A stretch of 64,000 bases of DNA from Streptomyces lydicus (GCF_001729485.1 NZ_CP017157.1:5270001-5334000), one strand, 5' to 3'; numbered from the stretch's first letter, positions 17,082 through 26,068 are shown. Made by a program: numbers and translations. The notes: generated by a model from the letters alone, not told the origin.

Positions 17082-18684
17082 GGGTTCCTCCAGGGGCGGT
17101 ACGGGGGGTTGCCGCGGGGTCGACGGGGTTGCCGGTGGCCTCGGCCGCCCGTCGGGCGTTCCCCGGGCGGGCGGCGCCGCCGGGCCGCGCCGCCGCGGCT
17201 TCGGGCCACCGCGCGCGGCCGCGCCAGCCGGCCTCGCGGGCGAGCCCGCGCCACCCGAGGAAGTCCTCGTAAAGCGCGGCGTAGAACTCCGCCCGCGTCG
17301 GGTCCGGCTGCCAACTGCGCTGCATCCGGACGTACTTGGCGGCCGCGCTGTGCATGCTGGTCTCGGCCCCGGTGCGGACGAGACCGGTGAGGAAGGCGCC
17401 CTTGGCACCGAGTTCGGTGTCGCCGGAGCGGGCGGTGGGCACACCCGTGGCGTCCGCGATCAGTGCGCACCAGGCGTCGCTGTTGGCCCCGCCGCCGCAC
17501 AGCCGCAGCTCGCCGACGTCCGTGCGGGCCGCGGCCAGCGCGTCGCGCAGGACCAGCGAGAGCCCGTCGAAGACGGCGCGTGCCAGGTCGGCGGGGGTGT
17601 GCTCCAGGGACAGGCCCCAGAAGGAGCCACGGGCCCCCGGGTCGAGGAACGGGGCGCGCTCGCCGGCCGGCGAGAGGTACGGCAGGAACATCAGGCCGCG
17701 GGCGCCGGGCTCCGATTCGAAGGCCAGTTGTGCCAGCTCGGGCGGTCCGGGCAGGTGCAGCAGCCGGGCCGCCCAGCCGAGCACCTCGGCGCCGTTGAGG
17801 GTGGGGAAGGCCCGCAGCACGCGTTCGCGGCCGCGGTAGGCGATGTGGATGCCGGACGGCTCGCCGTCGGTGTCGATGTGGGTACGGACGATCTCGGTGC
17901 ACAGCGTGGTGCCGAGGATGGCGCACGCCTGGCCGGGGTTGACCACGCCCACGCCGCGGGCGGTGGAGGCGATGTCGTAGGGCGCCATCACGACCGGGAG
18001 CCCGGCGGGCAGGCCGAGTTCGGCGGCGGCCCGGCTGGTCATCTCGGCGATCCGCTGCGACTCCCCCAGGACGGTGGGCAGCAGCCGTTCGTAGGCGCCG
18101 AGGCCGAACAGGTCGAGGATGGCGGGGTCGTAGGCGCCGGTGGCGTGGTCGAGGAACGGGGCGGAGGCGTCGGATTCATCGGTCGCGCGGACCCCGGTGA
18201 ACCGCAGGAAGAGCCAGCCGGCGGCGGTGAGCGAGGTGGCGGAGCGGGCCAGCCGCCCGGGGTCGTGCGCGGCGAGCCAGCTGAAGAGGGCGTTGGGCAT
18301 CCCGGCGCAGGTCAGCGACCCGTTGCGGCGGAACGCGGCCTCCAGGACGCCCTCGCGCTGCCAGGCGGTCAGCTGGTCGCCGGCGCGGCCGTCGGACCAC
18401 AGGATGGCGGGCCCGGTGGGCCGGCCGCGGTCGTCGACGAACCAGGCGCCGTCGCCCTGGGCGGTGAAGGACACCAGCCAGACCGGGTCGGTCAGCCCGT
18501 CCAGCACGGTGCGGACGGTGTGCACGACGGCGTTCCAGACGGCGTCCATGTCCTGTTCGGCCCAGCCGGGGTGCGGGCGCAGCACCTCGGTGGTCCGGCG
18601 GGCGACGGCGATCTCGGTGCCCTGGTCGTCGAAGACCACGGACTTGATCACCGTGGTGCCGACGTCGACGGTCAGTACGGACAT
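17074..18684 (-). CDS. FGGY carbohydrate kinase, erythritol/polyol kinase-like
   Basis: The protein has 536 residues. VDVGTTVIKSVVFDDQG at 6-22 is the phosphate loop. TAQGDGAWFVDDRG near 74-87 and ILWSDGRAG at 94-102 resemble erythritol kinase (EryA) and its relatives. The catalytic aspartate is probably D237 (APYDIAS), and CGGGANSDAW is the late glycine-rich motif. The last ~45 residues are Ala/Pro/Gly/Arg-rich without domain similarity and overlap the start of the next gene. It is 13 bases downstream of the permease gene, with GAAAGG as ribosome site. It probably phosphorylates the imported polyol or its ketose. Its low similarity to the neighbouring kinase argues against recent duplication. 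Confidence 0.82.
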   Translation of the reverse strand: MSVLTVDVGTTVIKSVVFDDQGTEIAVARRTTEVLRPHPGWAEQDMDAVWNAVVHTVRTVLDGLTDPVWLVSFTAQGDGAWFVDDRGRPTGPAILWSDGRAGDQLTAWQREGVLEAAFRRNGSLTCAGMPNALFSWLAAHDPGRLARSATSLTAAGWLFLRFTGVRATDESDASAPFLDHATGAYDPAILDLFGLGAYERLLPTVLGESQRIAEMTSRAAAELGLPAGLPVVMAPYDIASTARGVGVVNPGQACAILGTTLCTEIVRTHIDTDGEPSGIHIAYRGRERVLRAFPTLNGAEVLGWAARLLHLPGPPELAQLAFESEPGARGLMFLPYLSPAGERAPFLDPGARGSFWGLSLEHTPADLARAVFDGLSLVLRDALAAARTDVGELRLCGGGANSDAWCALIADATGVPTARSGDTELGAKGAFLTGLVRTGAETSMHSAAAKYVRMQRSWQPDPTRAEFYAALYEDFLGWRGLAREAGWRGRARWPEAAAARPGGAARPGNARRAAEATGNPVDPAATPRTAPGGTLD

Positions 18685-18697
18685 CAGTGCGCGCCTT

Positions 18698-19999
18698 TCA
18701 CGCCGGTGCCGAGGCGGCGGCGGTCGCGGAGCCGGGGTCCGCGGCGGCGGCCCGGGCCGTCCCCGCCTCGTCCGGCAGCTGGAGGAAGTGGGCGAGCAGG
18801 AAGCTCACCGCGTACATCCCCGCGAAGATCCAGATGACCCCTTCGACGCCGAGCGGGCCGACGAAGACCGCGACGACGGCCGGGCCGACGAAGGTGCTGG
18901 CGCCCGCGCCCAGGTTGAGGGCGGCCAGCGCCTGCCCCTGGTGCTTCGGCTCCAGCGTGGGCACCAGCGCTGAAAGCGGGACATAACCTGCCAGCGTAGC
19001 GCCGTAGAAGGCGGCGACGAGGAGGGCGAGCGGGAAGTTCGGGCCCGCGACGTGCGGGACGTAGAAGAGCAGCAGGGTGCTCACCGTGCAGCCGGCACCG
19101 CCGAACCAGGCGATGGTGCGGCGCCAGCCGAGGCGGTCGCCGACCACGCCGAACAGCAGGTTGGCGAAGATGTTGGTGGCGAACATCGCGCTGAGCAGGT
19201 GCAGCCACTGGGTGAGGCTGAAGCCGACGGTCCTGGTGAAGTGGATCGGCATGATCACGAAGAAGCCGAACTGCGAGGCTGTGTTGATGACGCGGACGAG
19301 GGAGCCCACCCCGACCCGGGGGTTGCGCCACAGCACGGTGACACTGCCGACCAGCGTGGCCAGCGGCCCGTCCCCGGCGCGCGGCCGCCGGCCGCCGTGG
19401 TCGTCGCGGACCAGCAGCAGGGCGATCAGTCCGCCCGCGGCGACCAGGGCCAGCGCGGCCCACAGGGTGGCGTAGGAGCCGATCCGCGGGATGAGTCCGC
19501 TGGCGACGAGCGAGCCGAGGGTGGGCAGCCCGCCGGTGAAGGCGAACCAGAACCACCCCATGGCGGTGCCCAGCCGGGCCCGCGGCGCGACCCCGGCGAT
19601 CCAGACCAGGAAGCCGTACGCGAACAGCGGGTAGCCCAGGCCGCGCAGCCCGTAGCTGATCATCATCAGCGGGTAGCCGGCCAGCGGGATCGCCGCGGTC
19701 AGGAAGAGCAGCTGGAAGACGGCCCAGATGGCCAGGCCGGTCCACATCACGCGGCGCGGGCCCCAGAGGTCGGAGAGCACCCCGGAGAGCCAGGCGGCGA
19801 GGCCGGCCGCGATGCCGTAGACGGTGAAGAGCAGCGCGACCCGGGACTCCGAGACGCCCCGGTCGATGAGGTACGGCGACAGGTAGCCGGACTCGACCCC
19901 GTCTCCGATCATGAAGAGGAGGAGTCCGAGGTATCCCCAGGCGAGGGTCGGCGGGATGCCCAGGCGGGTGATCAGCGAACGCGGCGGAGAGTTCGTCAT
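18698..19999 (-). CDS. MFS polyol permease (RbtT/DalT-like)
   Basis: This is a 433-residue twelve-helix transporter. The start of helix 1 (WGYLGLLLFMIGDGVESGYL), the segment GLRGLGYPLFAYGFLVWI in helix 4-5, GTAMGWFWFAFTGG, and the cytoplasmic VRVINTASQFGFFVIMPIHF match the ribitol/D-arabinitol permeases RbtT and DalT closely as I remember them. It should import a polyol by proton symport. First gene of the catabolic operon; ATG 19999 is preceded by AAAGGGAG. The promoter and operator should lie in the 249-base gap shared with the divergent DeoR gene. Confidence 0.88.
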   Translation of the reverse strand: MTNSPPRSLITRLGIPPTLAWGYLGLLLFMIGDGVESGYLSPYLIDRGVSESRVALLFTVYGIAAGLAAWLSGVLSDLWGPRRVMWTGLAIWAVFQLLFLTAAIPLAGYPLMMISYGLRGLGYPLFAYGFLVWIAGVAPRARLGTAMGWFWFAFTGGLPTLGSLVASGLIPRIGSYATLWAALALVAAGGLIALLLVRDDHGGRRPRAGDGPLATLVGSVTVLWRNPRVGVGSLVRVINTASQFGFFVIMPIHFTRTVGFSLTQWLHLLSAMFATNIFANLLFGVVGDRLGWRRTIAWFGGAGCTVSTLLLFYVPHVAGPNFPLALLVAAFYGATLAGYVPLSALVPTLEPKHQGQALAALNLGAGASTFVGPAVVAVFVGPLGVEGVIWIFAGMYAVSFLLAHFLQLPDEAGTARAAAADPGSATAAASAPA

Positions 20000-20174
20000 C
20001 GAATCTCCCTTTCTGCGGCGGCGGCAGGAGGGGTGAGGGGTGGGAACGGAGCGATGGAACAGCCGCGCAGAATCGGGCGTCAATGGCCGGTGGAATCTTC
20101 GCACCGAAGCCATGACCAGCCATGTTGCGTCCCACCGGAACCGCATGTGGACACCGCGGCCGCCGCGCGCGCAG

Positions 20175-20193
20175 TGTTAAATCCGTGCGAACA
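20175..20193. promoter_or_regulatory. Candidate DeoR operator between regulator and polyol operon
   Basis: TGTT (20175-20178) and AACA (20190-20193) form an inverted repeat with an 11-base spacer inside an unusually AT-rich patch (TGTTAAATCCGTGCGAACA). It lies about 55 bases before the DeoR start and 175 bases before the permease start. The short arms make this a weak call. Confidence 0.3.
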
Positions 20194-20248
20194 TAACGCG
20201 GCGAATTCACCGGGTGGACGGGGCGGCGCCGGCGGAGGGAGCGGAGCG

Positions 20249-21031
20249 ATGGACCGGGTCGAGGCCCAGGAGGAGCGGCGGCGCCGGATGCGCGAGACCG
20301 TCATCGCCCGCGGTTTCGTGCGCACCGCGGATCTCGCGGAGGAGTTCGGCATCAGTCTGATGACCGCGCACCGGGACCTGGACGCCCTCCAGGCGCAGGG
20401 CTGGCTGCGCAAGGTCCGCGGCGGCGCGACCGGACTGCCCTCGGCTCAGTTCCACGGCAGCGTCGCGGAGCGGATGGCGACCATGGCACAGACCAAGCAG
20501 CAGCTGGCGCGGGCCGCCGCGACGCTGCTGGTCCCCGGCCAGTCGGTGCTGCTCGACGACAGCACGACCTGTCTGCTGCTGGCGCACCAGGCCGCGGAGC
20601 ACTCCCCGCTGACCGTGCTCACCAACTCGCTGCCGGCCATCACCACCCTGGCCAAGGAGCCCGGCATCTCCCTGATCACCCTGGGCGGCGCCTACTTCCC
20701 CGCGTACGACGCCTTCATGGGGCCGCACACCGCCGACGCGGTGCGGGCGTTCCGCGCCGATGTCCTCTTCATGTCGACCACCGCCGTGACCAACGGCCGC
20801 TGCTACCACACGTCACCGGAGACCGTGCAGGTCAAGCGCGCCATGATGGAGAGCGCCGGGCGGCGCATCCTGGTCGCGGACCACACCAAGTTCGCCAAGG
20901 GCGGCCTGTACGCGCTGGCGCCGCTGACCGACTTCGACCTGCTGATCGTCGACGACGGCCTGCCGGCGGAACACCTGCGCCGGATACGGGCGGCCGGTAC
21001 CGAGGTGCTGGTGGTACCGGCCCGCCCGTAG
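20249..21031 (+). CDS. DeoR family transcriptional regulator of the polyol operon
   Basis: This is a 260-residue protein. Residues about 6-60 are the DeoR winged helix (FVRTADLAEEFGISLMTAHR, then KVRGGA). The C-terminal DeoRC sensor domain has LLDDSTTCLLLAH and ILVADHTKFAKGGL, the usual sugar-phosphate pocket motifs. Family members repress sugar operons and are released by a phosphorylated intermediate, which here would be a kinase product. Divergent from the five-gene operon, with GGAGGGAGCGGAGCG before the ATG at 20249. Confidence 0.9.
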   Translation: MDRVEAQEERRRRMRETVIARGFVRTADLAEEFGISLMTAHRDLDALQAQGWLRKVRGGATGLPSAQFHGSVAERMATMAQTKQQLARAAATLLVPGQSVLLDDSTTCLLLAHQAAEHSPLTVLTNSLPAITTLAKEPGISLITLGGAYFPAYDAFMGPHTADAVRAFRADVLFMSTTAVTNGRCYHTSPETVQVKRAMMESAGRRILVADHTKFAKGGLYALAPLTDFDLLIVDDGLPAEHLRRIRAAGTEVLVVPARP

Positions 21032-21053
21032 GGCGCTGTGTGCCCGGCGGCGG

Positions 21054-21369
21054 TCAGACGAAGGCGCTCTCCCCCGTGATGGCCCTGCCGACGATGAGGG
21101 TGTTCATCTCGCGGGTGCCCTCGAAGGAGTAGCTGGCCTCGGCGTCGGCGAAGAAGCGGGCGACGTCGTAGTCGAGGAGGATGCCGTTGCGGTTGCCGTT
21201 GCCGTTGCCGCCGAACATCTCCCGGCTCCAGGCCACCACTTCACGCATCCGGGCGTGACGAACGCGTTGGCCGGCGAGGAGTGACCAGGAGGTCCTGCAC
21301 CATCCGGAAGCGGGCGATCGGGCGGCCTTCGGCAACCGCCACGAAGTAGCGCAGGTGCAGCATGTCCAC
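21054..21369 (-). pseudogene. Decayed remnant: LysR start joined to an acyl-CoA dehydrogenase 3' end
   Basis: Reading leftward from GTG 21369, the first codons give [14 protein letters not shown], the usual N-terminus of LysR regulators. The same frame then runs into [13 protein letters not shown], which resembles an acyl-CoA dehydrogenase, and soon stops. In a second frame the sequence [35 protein letters not shown] and [16 protein letters not shown], ending at 21054, is the C-terminus of a glutaryl-CoA-type dehydrogenase. So a frameshift and a loss of roughly 40-50 residues separate two dehydrogenase pieces, fused to a regulator start. A GGCAAC-type repeat near 21184-21210 has inserted extra Gly-Asn residues at the normally short GGNGILL motif. 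No function is expected. Confidence 0.7.
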
Positions 21370-21385
21370 GGAGCCACCGTATCCG

Positions 21386-21859
21386 TCAGTCCCCGGTGAG
21401 ACCGAGCAGTGAGGGGTCCTCGGCCAGCTCGCGGAAGGCCGCCCGCGGGTCCTTGAGCAGCTTGCGCTCGGTGAGGTCCAGCAGCCCGCACACCGCGCTC
21501 ACCTCGGCGGCCACCGTCCCGTCCGTCCTGCGTACGGTCTGCTCGATCCGGAAGGTCTTGCCCTCGCCCCACACGAAGGCGCAGCTCACCTCGACCTCGT
21601 CGCCGGCCCGCAGCTCCCGCCGGTAGCGGATGGTGGTCTCGACGGTCACCGGGCCGATCCGCCGGTCCACCATGGTGCTCTGCCGGATGCCGCTCGCCTG
21701 CAGCAGCGACCAGCGGGCGTGCTCGGCGTACTGGAGGTAGACGCTCTGGTTGAGATGGCCCTGGGTGTCCGTCTCGTAGCCGCGGACGGTGACGGCGACC
21801 GCGAACTCCTCCGCCGCTCCCTCCGAGGTGGCTCCTGCCGCTGCTGCCGCGTCTGTCAC
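21386..21859 (-). CDS. Acyl-CoA thioesterase, 4HBT/YbgC-like hot-dog fold
   Basis: This is a 157-residue single-domain protein. [20 protein letters not shown] near residues 25-45 is the hot-dog core, with the aspartate and the helix-leading histidine used by YbgC-type thioesterases. [15 protein letters not shown] is the central strand pair. It would hydrolyse a short or aromatic acyl-CoA. The GTG at 21859 follows GGGAG. It lies directly upstream of the acyl-CoA dehydrogenase remnant, so it may once have belonged to a fatty-acid or aromatic acyl-CoA locus. Confidence 0.85.
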   Translation of the reverse strand: MTDAAAAAGATSEGAAEEFAVAVTVRGYETDTQGHLNQSVYLQYAEHARWSLLQASGIRQSTMVDRRIGPVTVETTIRYRRELRAGDEVEVSCAFVWGEGKTFRIEQTVRRTDGTVAAEVSAVCGLLDLTERKLLKDPRAAFRELAEDPSLLGLTGD

Positions 21860-21974
21860 GTCGTTGTCTCCCGCTCCCCCATGAGCGCGGGTCGCACTCG
21901 GGCGCCCGCGCCTCTCCAGCCACTTGCTTCACATCGTAGGCCGGTGGCCACGGACCGGGCGGCGGCGGTGGCCG

Positions 21975-23204
21975 TCAGGGACTGCCCGTCTTCAGCCGCA
22001 GGTTCCACTTGGCCAGCGCCTCGCCCACCGGCTGGAAGATGGTGATGGTGCCGCCGCCGAAGTTTCCGCACGTCGCGGCGCCACCGCCGGAGTGCACGCC
22101 GATGGCCATCGGGGCGTTGGGCTGGGTGACGTACGAGCCGCCCGAATCGCCGGGCGCGGAGCAGGCGTTGGTGTACGAGAGTCCGTCGATGACGACGGTG
22201 CCGTAGTCCACGGTCTGGTCGGCCCGGGTGATCTCGCCGCAGTGCCAGCCGCTGGACTGGCCGGAGTGGCAGATGGACATGCCGGTCAGGCCCTCCTGCG
22301 AGCCGGTGACCGGCACCGGGGCACCGCCCTGACCGGCCACGGCCGGGCTGAGCGTCCAGCCCGGCTGGTCCACCGCGACCAGCCCGTAGTCGCCCTCGCG
22401 CCCGTTGACGCTGTGCACCCCGCCCTGGTTGGAGGTCCCCAGCCGGCTGCCGTCCTTGCCGTACGCGGCCTGGTCCGGGGTGCGGGTGCAGTGACCGGCC
22501 GTCAGGAAGCCCTGGAAGTTGCCCGGCCCGGTCACCGAGAAGCCGACGGAGCAGATGCCTTCGCTGCCGGGCATCCAGCGTTCGCCGCCGATGACCGTGC
22601 CGTCCTGCTGGCGCGGCGACTGGGCGCTGCGCTCCACGGTGACCGGGACCCCGGCCCGCCCGCCGAGGGCCCGCACGGTCTTCTCGAAGGCGTCGGTCCG
22701 CGCGGTGCGCCGGGTGCGGTCGATGCGGATCACCACCCCGTTGGCGCGCTCGTCCACCCCCCAGCCGGTGACGCCGGGCACGCCCTTGCCGACCCGGCCG
22801 TTGATCCGGCGCACCAGCGCGCTGAGCACCGCGCGGCTGTGCCGGACGGTCTTGGGCAGCGCGCCGAGGGCTCGGACCCGCTGGGCGTCGGCGGGCCCGG
22901 TGACCGCGACGACGAGCCTGCCGCTCGCCTTGTCGAACCACATCCCGGCGGGTGGGGCGGCCAGGGCCCGGCGTACCGCGGCCGCGGCCCGGTGCGCGTC
23001 GGCCTCCTGGGCGAGCCTGGTGCGCACCTGCTCGGCGGTGAGTCCGAGGTCCCGGCGCATCGCGTCGAGCATGCCGCGGGGCGAGGGCTGGGGCGTCGGC
23101 TCGTGCTGCGGCACGGCGCGCGCCGGGCTGAGCGGGCCGACGGCCGCCAAGGCGGCGGCGACGGTCAGGCCACACAGCGCGGCCTTGCGGTTGCGGCGTT
23201 CCAT
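21975..23204 (-). CDS. Secreted streptogrisin-type S1 serine protease with prodomain
   Basis: This is a 409-residue preproprotein. Residues 1-30 are a Sec signal (KAALCGLTVAAALAAVGPLS). About 40-205 is an alpha-lytic-type prodomain (DLGLTAEQVRTRLAQEADAH). The chymotrypsin-fold protease follows. The catalytic triad is His in FLTAGHCT, Asp in GDYGLVAVD and Ser in SAPGDSGGSYV. Cysteines flank the His and Ser as in streptogrisins. The prodomain acts as folding chaperone and is removed autocatalytically in this family. ATG 23204 has GAGGAG upstream. It is divergent from the protein at 23308. Confidence 0.92.
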   Translation of the reverse strand: MERRNRKAALCGLTVAAALAAVGPLSPARAVPQHEPTPQPSPRGMLDAMRRDLGLTAEQVRTRLAQEADAHRAAAAVRRALAAPPAGMWFDKASGRLVVAVTGPADAQRVRALGALPKTVRHSRAVLSALVRRINGRVGKGVPGVTGWGVDERANGVVIRIDRTRRTARTDAFEKTVRALGGRAGVPVTVERSAQSPRQQDGTVIGGERWMPGSEGICSVGFSVTGPGNFQGFLTAGHCTRTPDQAAYGKDGSRLGTSNQGGVHSVNGREGDYGLVAVDQPGWTLSPAVAGQGGAPVPVTGSQEGLTGMSICHSGQSSGWHCGEITRADQTVDYGTVVIDGLSYTNACSAPGDSGGSYVTQPNAPMAIGVHSGGGAATCGNFGGGTITIFQPVGEALAKWNLRLKTGSP

Positions 23205-23307
23205 CGGGGGGCTCCTCGCGGTGTCGAGTGCACGTCGGTGCGGTCCGTCGAGCGTGCGCGACACCGGGGCGGGCGGCACGGGGAGGGATTCCCCGCATGA
23301 TGGGAGC

Positions 23308-23850
23308 GTGACGCCCGATCCCGGATCCCAAGTCCCCGCCGCCCACGGCCCGGTAGCGTTCGGGCAGCTGCCGACGGCGCTGCGCAAAGTGACCTACTCG
23401 GGCGCCCGCCATCCGGGAGCGGCAACACCTGAATGCCCGTCACACGGGCCGGAGGGGGCGCCCGGTGACGCCGGTCCGGCCGCGGCGGGCGCCCTCGCCG
23501 ACCTGGCCCGGGGTGCCAACTGCCAGCGCTACGCCTACGCCGTGCTGCGCCACTTCGGCCTGCCGGTCCCGCCGTTGCGCTCGGCGGAGCTGTGGGCGGA
23601 CGAGCGGGCGACCGTGCGGGCCGGTGCGCCGCGGCCGCTGGACCTGGTGCTGTTCGACGCCGGTCCGGCCGCGGGCCGGCCCGAGGGCTACGGCGCCCAC
23701 GTGGGCGTCCACCTGGGGCCCGACCAGGTGCTGCACCTGTGCCGGGAGGTCGGCCGGCCCGCCGTGTGGCGGTACGCGGACTTCGCGGCGCGGGCCCGCT
23801 ACGCGCGGCGGCTGGGGTTCAAGCGGGTGCGGCAGGGCGCGGGCCGCTGA
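23308..23850 (+). CDS. Conserved protein of unknown function, possibly NlpC/P60-like
   Basis: This is a 180-residue protein. Its conserved half begins ADLARGANCQRYAYAVLRHF and includes SAELWADE, DLVLFDAG, GAHVGVHLGPDQVLHLCRE and a closing GFKRVR. The order Cys (NCQRYA) then His (GAHVGVHLG) is that of NlpC/P60 cysteine peptidases, but no signal peptide is present, so a cell-wall role is doubtful. The N-terminal 50 residues look unstructured. The start is uncertain: GTG 23308 is in frame but its ribosome site is poorly spaced. Confidence 0.6.
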   Translation: MTPDPGSQVPAAHGPVAFGQLPTALRKVTYSGARHPGAATPECPSHGPEGAPGDAGPAAAGALADLARGANCQRYAYAVLRHFGLPVPPLRSAELWADERATVRAGAPRPLDLVLFDAGPAAGRPEGYGAHVGVHLGPDQVLHLCREVGRPAVWRYADFAARARYARRLGFKRVRQGAGR

Positions 23851-23897
23851 GCGGACCGGGCGCGAACCGCTGAGCCTGCTCGTGGCGAGCCGCGCGC

Positions 23898-23940
23898 GGG
23901 CCGGTGCGGCGGCCGGTCGCCGGTCCGCCGGCACCGGCCC
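23898..23940. terminator. Probable bidirectional terminator between convergent genes
   Basis: GGGCCGGTGCGGCGG (23898-23912) pairs with CCGCCGGCACCGGCCC (23925-23940) with a single bulged base and a 12-base loop. Confidence 0.65.
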
Positions 23941-23960
23941 GGGAGCCCGGGGCCGGGGGC

Positions 23961-25325
23961 TCAGAAGCCGCCGTCGCCGCCCCCGCCGAAGCCGCCTCCG
24001 TCGAAGCCTCCGCCGTCACCGAAGCCGCCGCCGAACCCGCCCCCGAAGTCATCGGGGTTGAAGTCGGAGCCGGAGAAGTCGCCGCCGTCGGCGCCCCCGG
24101 GGCCGCCGAAGTCCGCGCCGTAGGCGGGAGACGACATCATCATGTTGCCGAGCAGCGTGCCGACCAGGAGACCGGGCAGCAGACCGCCGCCGAAGTAGCC
24201 GCCGGCCCAGGGGCCGTAGGCCGGACCCGCGTCCCAGTACGGGCGGTCGCCACTCTCGGTGCGGACGGTGCGGGCCAGCGGCTCCCGGCCGTCGTCCAGC
24301 CGGCTCTTGTCCGCAGCACAGACCGGAACGGTCCGCGCCGCGCCGCCGGCCGGGGCCCACTGGACGTCGACGACGGACGGACCGTGCCGCGGGTCGAAGA
24401 AGCACGGCAGCCGGCGCTCGGGCAGCGGCCGGCCCTCGCGCCGCGCGGCCAGGGTGACCAGCGAGAACCGGCCGTCCTCCAGCGCCTTGGTCACCGCCTG
24501 CACGTCACCGGGGTGTTCGGCCGCCGCCATCGCCGACTTGGCCGACTCGTAGGCGTCCAGCGCATGGCTGTAGTCCGCGCGCATCGCGTCGTCCGCGCCG
24601 GGCTCACCGGGGTTGAAGTCGAGCCGGTCCAGTTCCTCGCCGAAGGCGGTGATGTCCTCGTCGACGACGACCCGCAGGTCCTCCAGCGCGGCCCGCTCCT
24701 CCTCGGCCCGCCGCTTGCGGTTGCGGCGGACCAGGGCGTACGCGCCCCCGCCGCCCACGACCAGCAGGACGCCCAGGCCGATCGCCGTGCCGGTGTCGAC
24801 GCCGGAGTCGCCGGTGCTGCCCCAGGAGTCGGGGGCGTGGCCGTTCGCCGACCGGACCGCCGAGTCGACGAAGCTGTTCAGGCGCTCGTTGACCGTCGGG
24901 TACTGGGAGCGCTTGACCGAGCCGACGAGGTTCTGCACCGAGCTGCGCGGCATCACCCGGGGGTCGGCGCCGGCGTTGAAGCCGTCGCCGAGTTCGACCG
25001 CGTAGACGCCGCTGATGCCGACCTTGGTCCGCAGATCCCGCAGCAGCGTGCCGGGCCGGTACTCGGCGGCGCGCGGCAGCACGGCGACGAAGACCGGCTT
25101 GTCCGCGTCCTTGATCTTCTTGGCCAGGGCATCGGCCTGGGCGGCGGAGAGCTGGCCGGAGGCGCGCGGATCGACGTAGACCGGGCCCTTCTCCAGGGCG
25201 GCCGCCGCGTCGTCGAGGCCGCCCGCGGCCCGGGCGCCGGGCGCCAGCAGGGCGGCCACCGCCAGCAGCGCGGCGACCAACAGCACGACCGGTCCGATCA
25301 GCCCACGACGAGTTGCGGTGTTCAT
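23961..25325 (-). CDS. Membrane protein with glycine-rich C-terminus, unknown function
   Basis: The protein has 454 residues. A signal peptide or anchor (VVLLVAALLAVAALLA) is followed by an extracytoplasmic alpha/beta domain of about 130 residues (PVYVDPRASGQLSAAQADAL) similar in style to TPM-fold domains. A membrane helix lies near 170-190 (GTAIGLGVLLVVGGGGAYAL), then a basic patch (RRNRKRRAEEER) and a charged helical domain. The end is a hydrophobic Gly/Tyr/Phe stretch and repeated GGGF units. I recall homologues in Streptomyces without assigned role. ATG 25325 is taken because the signal peptide begins there. Confidence 0.7.
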   Translation of the reverse strand: MNTATRRGLIGPVVLLVAALLAVAALLAPGARAAGGLDDAAAALEKGPVYVDPRASGQLSAAQADALAKKIKDADKPVFVAVLPRAAEYRPGTLLRDLRTKVGISGVYAVELGDGFNAGADPRVMPRSSVQNLVGSVKRSQYPTVNERLNSFVDSAVRSANGHAPDSWGSTGDSGVDTGTAIGLGVLLVVGGGGAYALVRRNRKRRAEEERAALEDLRVVVDEDITAFGEELDRLDFNPGEPGADDAMRADYSHALDAYESAKSAMAAAEHPGDVQAVTKALEDGRFSLVTLAARREGRPLPERRLPCFFDPRHGPSVVDVQWAPAGGAARTVPVCAADKSRLDDGREPLARTVRTESGDRPYWDAGPAYGPWAGGYFGGGLLPGLLVGTLLGNMMMSSPAYGADFGGPGGADGGDFSGSDFNPDDFGGGFGGGFGDGGGFDGGGFGGGGDGGF

Positions 25326-25528
25326 GGGTTCGACGCTACCCGAACGGCACTTTCCAGACATCACCGGTCCGGTGATCGTTCCCGCCCGGCCGCCGGGATT
25401 CTCTCCCGTCACCGAGGGCCTGTCGCGCCGGAAATGACCATCCAGGTGATCGCTCAGCGCGTCGTTTTTGGCGTCCCGAGTGCCGGGGATGTTCCGGCTC
25501 GTCCCTCCCCCGAGGAAACGAGGAGACG

Positions 25529-26068
25529 ATGTCCAGGGCCGCTTCGATGGCCACCAATCTGGCCGTCGCCGTCGCCGCCACCGCCGTCGGCTGCACGGTG
25601 GTCGTCACTCTCACCCCCACGCATCCCGCCCCCGACCCGGTCAGGCCGGCGGCCCGCAGCGCCCTGGCCGCGGCGACCGGACACCCCGGCGCGGCGGCGC
25701 GGGCCGCGACCTCCGCGCTCGGCGCGGGTATGTCGGACCCCGACGCCGAGCTGCTCGCCACGCCCGTGACGGGCCGGATCGAGGTGACCGCGCCGCAGCC
25801 CGGGGTGAACTTCAAGTCGAACGGCAGCTCCGTCGTGGCCTGGACGAACACCACGGGCCAGCAGGTGGACATCTGGCTGAACGCGGACATGGGTCACGGC
25901 CGCACCCAGCGGATGGGACTGGTCGCGACCAAGGCGGGCGCCGGCCGCACCGGCGAGGCGATCGTGACGCTGCCCCGGGTGCCGCCGGGCCCGCACTACT
26001 TCCTGGAAGTGGTGGCCGGTGACGGCGCGGTCCGCGGCTTCAGCCGGACCTTCGCCGTCACCGAATGA
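25529..26068 (+). CDS. Exported protein with a beta-sandwich domain, unknown function
   Basis: This is a 179-residue protein. Residues about 8-30 form a signal peptide or anchor (LAVAVAATAVGCTVVVTLTP); a cysteine within it could be a lipid site but the surrounding lipobox is poor. After an Ala-rich linker, residues about 80-179 (GRIEVTAPQPGVNFKSNGSS, AWTNTTGQQVDIWL, VPPGPHYFLEVV, FSRTFAVTE) look like a Kre9/KNH-type or Ig-like beta-sandwich. AGGAG lies just before the ATG at 25529. It is convergent with the acyl-CoA dehydrogenase operon, 13 bases apart. Confidence 0.65.
   Translation: MSRAASMATNLAVAVAATAVGCTVVVTLTPTHPAPDPVRPAARSALAAATGHPGAAARAATSALGAGMSDPDAELLATPVTGRIEVTAPQPGVNFKSNGSSVVAWTNTTGQQVDIWLNADMGHGRTQRMGLVATKAGAGRTGEAIVTLPRVPPGPHYFLEVVAGDGAVRGFSRTFAVTE

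Noticed and set aside
21054..21932. A single intact acyl-CoA dehydrogenase or thioesterase fusion gene covering this span
   Set aside because: The frame mixes out-of-frame thioesterase sequence with the dehydrogenase C-terminus; the thioesterase is intact in its own frame and the rest is a remnant.
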